Assembly (NCBI GenBank): GCA_004369045.1
Contig: ML213507.1
Location: forward strand, 447,334 to 511,333
Direction: 5' to 3'
Source: Heliocybe sulcata
Taxonomy: Eukaryota; Basidiomycota; Agaricomycetes; Gloeophyllales; Gloeophyllaceae
DNA length: 64,000 nucleotides
Shown: one piece after another, positions 47,629 to 58,573 of the stretch
Layout of the letters: the number at the start of each line of letters is the position of its first letter
Position numbering within the stretch: position 1 is the stretch's first letter
Made by a program: the position numbers and the translations under genes
Notes under the pieces: generated by a model
Database searches by the model: none
Told to the model about the DNA's origin: nothing
What the model saw: only the letters and a program-made list of their open reading frames with translations

Positions 47629-47862
47629 CCGGCACCGGATGACCGAGGATCCGTGAATGGGAGGTAATAAGATATGCCATAAGTAAAGGATCGTAACAAG
47701 CTTTTGTAGTGGATGACTAAGCCACTACAACCTGTTGTATTGACACTGCAAAGTCACTACAAACATGACTTCAGAGCGATTGTTCCCACCTCCACGTCCC
47801 CTCCAGTCTGGTGCTGCGCGGCCCTCTGTATTGTCTATATCTTGACTATACCTTGGCACTAG
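47629..47862. promoter_or_regulatory. Bidirectional promoter HRT3 / HLJ1 with CACTACAA motifs
   Basis: A 234-bp divergent promoter. It contains the inverted repeat TTGTAGTGG (47704-47712) and CCACTACAA (47722-47730) with a 9-base spacer, plus a third CACTACAA at 47755-47762. These are candidate binding sites. Confidence 0.6.
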
Positions 47863-49381
47863 ATGGAGAGCAACAGGGATGAAGCACTGCGCTCCCTGTC
47901 GATAGCGCAGCGGCACTTGGACTCGGGCAATCTCACATCTGCACGCAAGTTCTGTCAGAAGTCCATTTCGCTCTTCGAGACTCCCGAGGCGAAGAAGCTC
48001 CTCGCTGCTATTGAACGAGAAAACGATGCCGGTAGTGCGGGGCCTTCAGGGTCGACGTCTGCTTCAGGTGCTGAGGCGCACCCTTCGGCGGGAAGTACGA
48101 AGCATAGGCATGCGCCATCGTCCAGTACATCAAGTGGCGCTGCGAACGGGAGTGCGGGTCCGGAGAAAGCGAAGAGGGATTATACTCCGGAGCAGCATGC
48201 GGTGGTGAAGCGGGTGAGGGCGTGCAAGGTGACGGACTACTATGAAATCCTCTCGGTCAAGAAAGATTGCGAGGAGGTTGAGATCAAGAAGGCGTATCGT
48301 AAGGTGAGTTTTGTTTCTCATATGTCCCCAAGTAAACGTGTATAACGGATGGACAGCTCGCCCTGGCATTACATCCTGACAAGAATGGGGCACCAGGAGC
48401 CGACGAGGCATTCAAAAGCGAGTGATGCCGCCTTCATTTCATAGAGCAGATATTGACATTCTATCATAGTGGTGTCGAAAGCCTTCCAAGTACTATCAGG
48501 TACACAGCTTTGTCATCGGATTTCATTCATTTTGATACTCATATACGTCGCAAGATGCCCAAAAGCGCGCTGCGTTCGACTCGCACGGCTCCGACCCTGA
48601 ATCACGCTTCAGCGGAATGTCGTCTGCGAGAGCATCACCAGGATTCGCTACATCGCCGTTCGGCGGCGGCGGCGGCTTCGATGGCGAAATCAGTCCAGAA
48701 GATCTCTTCAACATGTTCTTCGGCGGCGGCGGCGGCGGAGGCTTTGGTGGACCAGGTTCGTGACAGTGCAACGCAATGAGTAGCTCAGGATTTTGACTAC
48801 CCGCAGTGTTCAGCGCGTCCTTTGGTCCCGGTGGCTTCCGCACAACTCGCATGGGCGGTGGTTTCGAAGCACCTCGTCAGAGACGGCGGGGTCAAGAAGC
48901 AGAGCAGCCTCGTACAAGCTCGGCATTCATCCAGCTCCTACCCATCCTTGTCCTCTTCGCATTCTCCTTCCTATCCGCTCTCCCCAAACTCTTTGCAACC
49001 CCTCCAACCCCTGATCCCCGTTTCTCCTTCATGCCTACTACACAATACAGCGCACAACGGACGACACATGGCTACAACATCAATTACTATGTCAATCCCC
49101 GAGAGTTCTCGAAACACCCTATAGCGGAGGAGATTACGAGGGTTGGAGAGTCGAACCTTGGGCCCGGCCTGCACAAATTCGAAAAGAATGTGGAGAAGGT
49201 GTATGTATCGAGTCTGTATGACCAGTGCCAGAGAGGGTTGGATCGGAAACAACAACGGAAAGAGGCCGAGGTTGGTTTCTTTGGGATTGGGACGGATTGG
49301 GACAAGGTACGAGCTATTGACCAGGAGAAGATTGAGGAATGCGATCGACTGCGGGAGATGGGGCTGTTGAGGAGGGAGTGA
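47863..49381 (+). CDS. HLJ1: ER-membrane J-domain co-chaperone Hlj1 (DNAJB12/14 type)
   Basis: J-protein anchored in the ER membrane that stimulates Hsp70 in ER-associated degradation. Exons 47863-48303, 48357-48417, 48470-48499 (30 nt), 48555-48755 and 48807-49381 total 1308 nt, 435 residues. The N-terminus has a TPR-like helical hairpin (MESNRDEALRSLSIAQRHLD). The J domain spans about residues 123-185: TDYYEILSVKKDCEEVEIKK, ALHPDKNG with the HPD motif, FKMVSKAFQVLSDAQKRAAF. A Gly/Phe region (FGGGGGFDG, FFGGGGGGGFGG) follows, then one membrane helix (FIQLLPILVLFAFSFLSALP) and the lumenal DUF1977 domain (YNINYYVNPREFSKHPIAEE, FEKNVEKVYVSSLYDQCQRG). The second intron uses a GC donor. Confidence 0.93.
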
Positions 49382-50036
49382 TTATTTAATGTGTCGCGTC
49401 TATTTCTGCGTAGTGGTTTGTATTGTTATGTTACGGACGGCTTTAGATTAGTTGCTATTCGCAATGAGGACCTGCATGCTTTAATGATACACGGTGGATC
49501 CAGAGCCCTCATACCGGTGTCTGTGGACCGTCTCATCCTGGCTCTAGGCCCGGTCCCGCCGCGCCTGCGCAAGCAGGTTGAGACGGGGCAAGAGCCTTAG
49601 CATTGGGTCTGTAGTCTGTGACTGGATATGCCAGAACTGAGCGGACAGCATCCGCAAGTTATGCTGGCCTGTATACTCTGTATAGGGATACGAGCCACAC
49701 GACCCTCAAGTGCAGCCAATGAGGAACCTTTAGAGACAAGGCGTGCGCGTGATGACGAAATCAACAGCAGCAGCGGGCATGGCAGTTTCTCCAACTGAGA
49801 GGGCACAGACGCGACTCACCTTTTCGTCGATGTCACAGTCTCACTCAGGCATCATTCCAGACTGGCACGATTGGTTGCAGACTCGAGAGAGCCATTCGCA
49901 TGTTGGGCAGAATATCCCACATTCATGTTCCGAGGATGAGATTGGCCAGCAACAAAGCTGCAATCCAAGATGGCTTGCTTGTGCGCGTCCAAGCCATAAC
50001 GTGTTACAATACGTGCATATTGCCTGCAATGATTGA
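49382..50036. other. Convergent 3' spacer HLJ1 / COX9
   Basis: About 650 bp between convergent genes. Nothing beyond expected 3' UTRs is seen; open frames are short and without domain similarity. Confidence 0.4.
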
Positions 50037-50341
50037 TTACTGCTGCTGCTGCCTCTGCCTCTCAAGCTTAAGGTAGTATTCCTCCTGGCGTTGAACTAGA
50101 GCATATGAGAGTTAGCCCGCGTTACGGAGTTTACGGCATGCGTAAAAGAGGAGCATCATTCTCACCCATCTTCAAGTGGACACCATACCTGGACCGAATA
50201 TTTAGTCTCGCAGAACACGCGACCCAGGAGGTATTTAACTCACCAAAAGGCGTAGCCGGATGAGACGCCGAGGCCGAGCGCGACGGACAGATCAAGCCAG
50301 AGCCTCTTTCTGAGCTTTCCGGTGATGGGGGCAATGGGCAT
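50037..50341 (-). CDS. COX9: Cytochrome c oxidase subunit VIIa (Cox9)
   Basis: Small nuclear-encoded subunit of mitochondrial complex IV with one inner-membrane helix. Three exons on the minus strand, 50341-50244, 50188-50166 (23 nt) and 50095-50037, total 180 nt, giving 59 residues, the same length as yeast Cox9. The sequence is diagnostic: MPIAPITGKLRKRLWLDLSV, the helix ALGLGVSSGYAFWYGV, then HLKMVQRQEEYYLKLE and a Gln-rich end. The leader is uncleaved in this family. It faces CDC55 across 311 bp. Confidence 0.93.
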
Positions 50342-50652
50342 GGTGCTCGACGATGTCTCTGACAGTGGTGGGCGTTGGTTGTGGGCTGTTCGGACTATGT
50401 CGGGTGGCGTCGAGGCCTGCAGGACAAACAGAGCCAAAGCAAGGGCAGCGCCCAGAACGAGATCGACGTATTGCGGAACCTGCACCAACGAGGCACTCGC
50501 ACCTTCTTATTAACACTGTTGACGCGCCACACGAAACGCACGCACGATCTCACCGACGACGACAACGAGGAACAACCCGCATCGACATCGATCCCGACGT
50601 CTGCAAGATCAAGACTCATACGACTAGCTCAAATCACTCGTAGACAATAACC
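50342..50652. promoter_or_regulatory. Bidirectional promoter COX9 / CDC55
   Basis: 311-bp divergent spacer. GC-rich and without an obvious TATA box; a pair of CACGAAACGCACGCACGA-like repeats lies around 50528-50547. Confidence 0.4.
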
Positions 50653-52599
50653 ATGGACACCGACCCGTCGAGCTCAGGAAACTGGCGCTTTGCGCAGTGC
50701 TTCGGTGATAAGGGAGAGGTAGAGGACATTACGGAAGGTATGTTGTTGTACTACATTCTCAATAGTCCTTGGTGAGGGGTGAACCCGCGCCATACGTACT
50801 AATCACGCGACGTCATCCAGCCGACATCATCTCGACTGTCGAGTTCGACTCTACAGGTAACTACCTTGCGACAGGAGACAAGGGCGGCCGCGTTGTCTTG
50901 TTCGAGCGCAATGAGTCGGTACGTGGTCGTGCTTGCTGCATGAGTCGCGCCGAAGTACTGTTTCGGGCTGATGGCGCAACGATCTGACCGCGAAACTAAC
51001 ATTCACGTTTGTCCGGATATTCCTCCTTGCGCCGATCATTCTCCCTCTCACAAATCGCATGATTCTCCACAATGTAGAAAAAGGGCTGCGAGTACAAGTT
51101 TTACACCGAATTCCAATCCCATGAGCCAGAGTTCGACTACCTTAAATCGCTCGAAATCGAGGAGAAGATCAACAAGATCAAGTGGTGTAAGCGAATGAAC
51201 CAGGCCCACTTCCTCTTATCCACGAACGGTCAGTACTTGTGCCGTTTCCCCAGAATAGTGACATCTTACGTGCCATCGATCTATCTGCCCTCCTGTTCAC
51301 AGACAAAACGATCAAGCTGTGGAAGGTGTTTGAGAAATCCTTGCGAGTGGTGTCAGAGTCGAACTTGCACGATGGGCAGCGAGCTCTGCCACCGCCCAGC
51401 GCCCAGCAACATCTCCGGTTACCGCGGATGGCGCATCAAGACAACATCATCGCTGCCGTGCCCCGGAAAGTTTACTCCAATGCCCATGCATATCATATCC
51501 ATTCGATTTCCGTCAACTCGGACCAGGAGACGTACATCAGTGCTGATGACTTGCGAATCAATCTCTGGAACCTGAACATCAGCGATCAGAGCTTTAGTAT
51601 GTGGTCTACCGACAAGAATCAGTTGTTATTGCTTAGCAGATATTAGACATTGTGGACATCAAACCCGCGAATATGGAGGAGCTTACGGAGGTTATCACTG
51701 CAACGGAGTTCCACCCGACGCAGTGCAACCTCTTCATGTACTCCAGTTCGAAGAGTAACATCAAGCTGGCTGATATGCGAGACTCGGCACTCTGCGACCG
51801 TCATGCTAAGTGTGCGTCCCTCTTTCTCTCTCTCTGCTTGCAAATGTGCTGACATTCCCTGACCAGTGTTCGAGGAGGAAGAGGACCCGTCGAACCGGAC
51901 CTTCTTCTCCGAGATCATCTCATCGATATCGGATGTCAAGTTCAGTCACGACGGGCGGTACATCCTTTCCAGGGACTATCTATCGCTCAAGATTTGGGAT
52001 ATCAATATGGACACACGACCTGTGAAGACGATTCCAATACATGACCACTTGAGAGGGAAGCTGTGCGATCTGTACGAGAATGACTGTATATTTGACAAGT
52101 TCGAGTGTGTCTGGGGCGGCGATGACAAGTGAGTGTTGTCTCTCCTGGACGTTCCCTTGGGGCACCTACGATATTTGGTGCCCAATCGCTCCCTTGTACC
52201 AATCGTTGGCGGTTCATTACTGACAATCGCGGTTGCCATAGACACGTCCTCACCGGGTCGTACCACAACTACTTCCGGATCTACGATGCGGATACTCTGA
52301 ACGACGTCGTCCTGCAGGCAGACAAGTCGGCGTTCAAGGCCAAGAAGATTGGCGGACCATTGCCCGGCAACAAACCTGGAGCGAAGAATGGGCGGCCTGG
52401 TGGCGGTTTGCGGGACGCCATGCAGATGGAAACGTTGGACTTCAACAAGAAAATCCTGCATGCGAGCTGGCACCCAAGGGAAAATACGATTGCGGTTAGT
52501 ATCATGACGTCATGTCGTTTGTGCATTGAGACTCATAATCCTGGGAATGTTCACCAGATCGCGGCCACGAACAATCTGTTCTTGTACAGTGCCGCATAG
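50653..52599 (+). CDS. CDC55: Protein phosphatase 2A B-type regulatory subunit
   Basis: PR55/B subunit that targets PP2A in mitotic exit and checkpoint control. A WD40 propeller encoded in many exons. Start [20 protein letters not shown]; then [40 protein letters not shown] (across an intron), the B-family signature [20 protein letters not shown] with [85 protein letters not shown], and [15 protein letters not shown]. The loop [19 protein letters not shown] near the C-terminus is Gly-rich. It ends [11 protein letters not shown] after an intron at about 52497-52558. All propeller blades needed for a working B subunit appear present. Confidence 0.94.
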
Positions 52600-53651
52600 T
52601 CTGTCGTATTCTCCCATCCGTGCTTCCTGCCTCTTCTCCTGCTTGTGCTCGCCGCCGGGATCCCTCTCCATTCACCATCCGTTCTCGGTCACGCATGCCA
52701 TACCACGTTTCGCATAGAACAACCTCTCTGGGACGCCGGATAGAGATACCAGGAACAGGATCTGCCACTGACCGAGACCCACGGACTCCTTCATTCGACC
52801 GCCTCCGTTTCGCCTCCTTGCATCTGCTACTCGTAATCTATTTTCACTCCGTTCCTCATCACACGTTCATCCGCGTATCCTATTCCGCCGTAACTCGGGT
52901 CTGTATCTTAGGACTTTCTCTCTCACTCATCGATGTTGTCTACCAGCAAGGTCAAGAACAAGCAAGGAGAAGTATAAAAGAGCAGTAGAAGTACACATAT
53001 TTGGGGCGGGCGTCCTAGTTTTGGAAGAAGCAAGTAATGAATAAATGGGTCATGTAATATATTTCCCTTTCAACCTCCAACGTTCAGCCGGATTCTAAGA
53101 TCTGATGGACTAGAAGTACCATGTAATGCTACTGACCACCTCAGCTTGCGGACATGGGCTTCAGGTATTCGGTGAGCGCGTCAGCCCATCACACCTATTG
53201 CAACCTGACATATGAGAAGGGCATATAGGAATGCATGACTTCGGGGTGTAGGCTCACAAAGGCTGCATGCCTCAGCATAAGCGAGACATACTTTTCTTTA
53301 AACATCAATATCGGAACCCCGCATCGGTCTGCTCACGTACTGGTCAGGCGGTGGGGGCCTTTGTGAAGAGCTGCCCTCGAGACTGCCTCCCTTTCCGAAT
53401 TATCCCCGAGATTCCGCTATTTTCAACGCAAGAGTTACTCTATTCCGCTGGACGAAGCAAGAAGTAATAGGCACCAAGCGCGTCCATGACTGCGAACGCC
53501 GAATGTCTTCCGCATAACCGACTCACCTCAGGTCTAATATTGGAAAACTGACAGGCCTCCGATGGGTACTTAACCGGTAACAGTCACCAAGAGCGCTTTC
53601 CTGGGGACTCCTCAAGCATCTCAGGTATCCTCAGGTCTTCCACCAGTGGCC
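52600..53651. other. Spacer CDC55 / carboxylesterase
   Basis: About 1 kb. The first part is a pyrimidine-rich, probably transcribed 3' UTR. The second half should hold the esterase promoter. No gene or repeat recognised. Confidence 0.4.
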
Positions 53652-56119
53652 ATGATGCATGGTATGCGGGCCCTCGCTGCTTTTCTACTATCTACAGCCA
53701 CCTTGGCGGCTGCCTGGAACGAACAGAGCCTCTTTGTACAAACCACATCCGGTCCCGTTCAAGGCTATCTGGATACGAACACGACTGCGGTCTCTTTGAA
53801 TAAATGGCTGGGCATGCGATTTGCAGCGGACACGTCGGGCGCAAACAGGTGGCTGCCTCCTCAACCTGTCGCTCGCGATCCGAATACTGTCTTCGACGCT
53901 ACGGCTTATGGGCCCGCTTGCATCCAAGGCGTGTAAGTGGATCAGGGCTTGCCTTTATACATAATTCTGAATTTATGATCAGGTACAACGGCTACAATGG
54001 TACCTCAGTGCAGAGTGAAGACTGCTTGAGAGTCAATGTCATTGCGCCCGCAAATAATACAGGACTGCTACCTGTCTACGTCTGGATCACGTTCGTCATT
54101 CTTGGGGGTCCACTGCGGATGTATCTGACTTGCTCCATCCCGTAGTGGAGGAGGTTTCAATAGTCAGGCGGCTTCGAATCCTCAGGTGGATGGCTCGCAT
54201 CTTGCGGCAACCGGTATAGTTTTCGTCAGCTTCAATTACCGACTCGCGTTGTTTGCCTTCCCTCATTCATCCGAGATGGCGCTCGGGACTCAAAACCTTG
54301 CTCTTCTTGACACGCGTGCTGCTGTTGAGTGGACAAGGGACAACATCGTGGCGTTTGGTGGCGACCCTAGTCACATCGTCCTTGGAGGTAAGAGAGCGTT
54401 TCTTATATTTTGGGTATTCTGCCTGACATGCGTTGATGCAGGCGAGTCTGTCGGTGCTGGTACGTTATGCCTTATCTATTGTACCTAGGAGATGCTAAGA
54501 GGGTATAGAAATGACGAATTACTACGTCTCGTATTACAACCAGTACTATAACCAAGATCCGCTCATTATCGGCGCTATCATGCAGGTGAGTCCACAGACG
54601 CTCATACATCTTGCATTCCTGAGGTATATGACTTCCATAGAGCGCGGACAGTGAGTTACCATTCTCCGTACTGAGTGATGATAAAGAAATACATGGATGG
54701 GTCTAGCTGCGCAACCAATCTGGCCTGAGGATCAACAACTGGCGATTGTTGCGTCAAATGACACAGTCAACTGCCCTACAGGCGCGGGTATGCTGGAATG
54801 CTTACGCACCAAGGACGCCTTCTTGCTGCAATCTGTGGCGCTTGCCACAAATGCACAGTTCCAGCCTGTCGTTGACAACATTACCATCTTTAAGGACTAC
54901 GTGCAACAGACGAAACAAGGATCCGTCGGTAGGTTCCCGATGCTGATTGGGACGAACAGAGTAAGTGATCACAAAGTATTCCGCACAATAACGCTAACAC
55001 TTTGCACTAGGACGAGGGTACCTTGATCATCAATGGCGAGCCTACTGCCTATTGGCCAAATATCACGGGTTATGTTAGATATATCTCGATTTTTGCTGGA
55101 GCACTCTCAAATTTGATTCTTGGTCCAGGCTAAATCGAATAACCTCAATATGCCGTGGTCGAACCTTTCGATTTTGGAGGACATATACCCGACTCCTTCT
55201 GTGTAAGCTCTTTTACATTTGTCATCGACAAGTCTTGTCACTGACATCGGCGAATATTAGGCAATACCCTTACGGCTTCAATGCCTCGGCGGCTATGTGG
55301 AGAGACGCTCACATGCGCTGTCTCGTCAGCAACCTTGGCCTGTGGCGTACCTACGCTTTAGGAGAACCTGTGTGGAGGTACGAGTTCGACCTTGTCGCCG
55401 CCAACTTGAACTCTTTGGGAGTGTCTATTGGAACGTTCCATGGTAAGCATTTGCATAGCACTACCTAGGAAGTCCATGTTGTCTGATCGTCCTTGGGAAG
55501 GTTCTGATATCCGATTTGTCTTCGGGTGAGGCTGTTACTGTCAACCGATGCTTTTTCGATCCATGTCAGGTCTCATCTCTCATACTGCAGCAACTGGGCA
55601 GAGATCGTGTTGGATGCTCCCTATGAACCTGCCACTCCCTTCGAAATCGGAGTATCCAACTTAATGGTCACGGCATGGACCAATTTCATCAAAAGTTTGT
55701 TTTGCTTTGAATGCGCCCTCGACTATTCGCTGATACTGAGCCTTACATCACAGATCCATGGGCTGGCCCGCAAATCCCTGGGTATGCCGTGGTATATCAT
55801 TGATGCTATGCACATACACTCAATCCCACTACCTCTGCAGATGGTATCTATACGACCCCGCAAACACGACGTGAGTGCATTCTGTTGAGGGAGGACCACA
55901 TATTTAGTCACGATATTATAGGACCTTGGCGATCCTCGGGAACTCTACTACAGAGGCTCTCCCTGGCGATCACTTCACTGGAGACGCGTCCTGCGCGTAT
56001 TGGAATACAGTATTGCCCATCTTCCCTCAGGTGCGTCATGTGTGGCTTCAGCTGCCCATATTTTCATGGGCGCTTTTCGACAGACATACCCGGCATGTGG
56101 TACCTGGACGTGTTCTTAG
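53652..56119 (+). CDS. Secreted type-B carboxylesterase/lipase
   Basis: Alpha/beta-hydrolase of the carboxylesterase type B family, likely extracellular; substrate unknown. The N-terminus MMHGMRALAAFLLSTATLAA is a signal peptide. Exons start 53652-53932, 53983-54090, 54146-54387, 54442-54459 (18 nt) and continue to about 56.1 kb. Family landmarks: VQTTSGPVQGYLD, EDCLRVNVIAP (Cys for the first disulfide), the oxyanion region WITGGGFNSQ, FNYRLALFAFP, NLALLDTRAAVEWTRDNIVA, FGGDPSHIVLGGESVGAE with the nucleophile Ser in GESVG, FPMLIGTNRDEGTLI (likely acid region), and GTFHGSDIRFVF with the catalytic His. The residue before GGGF is Thr, where His or Tyr is common. The 3' end after LPIFPQ is uncertain; the stop at 56117 assumes a 53-nt last intron. 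Confidence 0.85.
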
Positions 56120-56616
56120 GAATGCCGCCTCTCACTTTGACGGCGATGTTGTGAGGACTCCTGATTACAGTCGCGTACTTGTTCCAAGTCCAGTCGGTGT
56201 GGGGAATATTATACATGTATAGCGGCGCATGCATCCGACGGCCAGCGACAACTCGTGAAGAAAAAAGGGTTCTATAGCAGGAACCTCGTGCAATATTAAG
56301 AACACCTCGTACCTGCTTTTCGGATAGGTCTGCACATCCCATCGGAGCTGCATACGGCTTTAACGGAACTGTGGCTGAGTGATGAAGTTTCGTGGAACGT
56401 GGAAAAGCCACAGCCGGCCACCAGTTCACAGCCGGCCACCTCCTCCCACGACCCACGTCCTATTGGGGAAGTGAACGGGATGCATTATAAGGTCTGAGAT
56501 GACATGATGCCTTCTATACTACTCACATACGGCGAGCGTAGGATTGAAAATGCGGGATCAGAGCTCGTCTGCGGACCAAAAGACAGGGTGGTGGCAAAGA
56601 GTGACCTCCGCGCTCC
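56120..56616. other. Spacer esterase / F-box gene
   Basis: About 500 bp. It contains a short direct repeat CAGCCGGCCACC at 56412 and 56430. No gene seen. Confidence 0.4.
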
Positions 56617-58150
56617 ATGCGCGTCCTCGCCTCGATACCAAAGGTCAGTCAGCATAATCCTTCCGTAGTCTCCAGTAGTATGAACCCAGTTCTTTGTCTA
56701 GCGGATCCGTGCTTCGAATTTCCTCACTCTGGTGCTTATCAAGGCTCACGCGAAAGCCGGGATACACCGCTTAGCGCACCCGAATGCTCTCTTGGACACT
56801 TGCCCATCGAACTGCTCTCGTACATCTTCGTTCAATGCTTACCGAACGTCGAGTTTATGCTTCCTGGACGAGCCTGTCTGCCCCTACTACTGTCGCATGT
56901 CTGCAGAGGCTGGAGGGAGACCGCAATCAGCACGCCCTCTCTCTGGACATCGCTTCGCATCGAAGTCAGGGTCCGGACAAGCGCGAACGATTGGGAAGAG
57001 ACGTTTGACAATGAAAGCTCACAGCGCGCGCTAATGCGAATCTGGTTGGACCGCTCCGGAGCACTCCCCCGTCGCATATCATTCCGCACGAATCCTGCGG
57101 CGGAGGTGACCTCAGAGTGTCTGCAAATCCTCGCACACTTATTGCAGAATTGCATCACGCTAGCCGTCAATACCGGTCCCGCCACCTTTGCCGCAATTAC
57201 ACGGTTTGAATGCCCAGTTCTCTCTGACTTCCGTCTCACCGTGCATTGGGAAAGCGCCGCCCTTTTCCAGGACGTAGATGCCATTACGACGTGCGGCAGC
57301 GCGAATCTTACCCCCAGCCTCAGAGTTCTAGATATGTGGCGTATTCCGGATGCTGCACTGGTCCGACTCAGTGCGATCTGGATGAATCTAGTTGACCTCA
57401 AGATAAAGGACTTTAATCCCACACCAGAATATTTACAAGCTCTGCGATCTTGTCAGAGTCTCGAAACATGCTCGCTCATCCCTGCTTCTACCCCGCGTGA
57501 CTGGCGACATCGTCCCGGCAGAAGCAGTCGCGCTTCAAAATCTCCAGCGGCTGACCATCTGCTCTGGTCACCTCGACGCCTTGTCGGGCCTCCTCCTTTT
57601 TCCTAACCTCCGCGAGCTGAGCATACAAGTATCAGCAATCTGGACACGTCCACATCGGTGCCTATCCGAAATACTCTTTGATACTGTCCAGGGGTCCGGG
57701 TGCCAGTTGACAAGCCTGCGCATAAGTTGCGGACCAATCTGCAGGCGCGTCGGCGACCTGACACATATTTGGCTCGCGATGCCTTCACTGCAGCGGCTGG
57801 ATATCAAGGACCTTACCTCCTCGTTCTTTTCTGGCTGGGACGTCCTTCAGGGCCTTACATGCCCGGGAGCAAACGACTTGAGTGCCGTGCCTCTACCTGA
57901 ACTGCGCGACCTCCGTTTATCCTTCGGAGGAGCCTCCTTTGCCCTCCCTTCAAACCACGATGTGGAGCGCATGCTCGCTTCCCGCAGCAGAGTGGTTGGC
58001 GATGCCCGTCTTAGGTCCGCTCTTGAGACCCTTGATATCAGACTCCTGGATTCACCGATGGGCAGACTCTGGAAGAAGACAAAGTCGGAGGGTGTCGTAA
58101 GGAAGGTTCGCCCACTTAACTCCAGAGAGCGAAGTGGGAGGATGGTGTAA
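56617..58150 (+). pseudogene. F-box-like LRR gene with one frame break
   Basis: Paralogous in layout to the F-box gene at 1.6-3.1 kb. The first part (56617 to about 57490) has an F-box LPIELLSYIFVQCLPNVEFM at about residue 62 and VCRGWRETAISTPSLWTSLR. The second part (from about 57497 to 58150) has LRR-like text (LQNLQRLTICSGHLDALSG, FPNLRELSIQ, LQRLDIKDL, LRDLRLSFGGASFALP) and ends SRERSGRMV. The two parts lie in different plus-strand frames and overlap near 57490, where a one-base shift is needed. No convincing intron bridges them: the only donors give a poor fit and would delete family-like sequence. So it is either a recent pseudogene, a sequencing error, or a rare splice form. Confidence 0.75.
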
Positions 58151-58573
58151 GGATGGCATGCCAGACTTCGCCCGCTCTCGCTGAGCCTGGCGGGGCCTGG
58201 TGTCAGATGATTCGGTTGGGCCGGAGCTGCGTCTCTGCTTCGCACCTCACCAGTTTGTACGCCGCATTTATCCTTTATTGCTACCGGATAGGACCGAGGG
58301 TTCAATACATCACACGAACAGTATGCTTTGGCAAAAGTGTTATGAAGTTACCAGGGTTACAATATGTGTACGCTATCCACGGTGCTGTGGCCTGATATGT
58401 CGCGTTTCTCGAGCTCTACTCCTATATACCAGAGTTGTTGAACTATCATCAATACTCCTCAATCGACCATTTTGGATGCGCTCGATGGCCCATCTGCGGC
58501 AAGTGGAGTCTGCGCATCTGCCTGTGCATCCTCTGCTCAGTCCCTTCAACTGAGCGGGACGCAAGACGCCTAC
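58151..58573. other. Convergent 3' spacer
   Basis: Short spacer between the F-box gene and the ureohydrolase 3' ends. Nothing notable. Confidence 0.4.
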
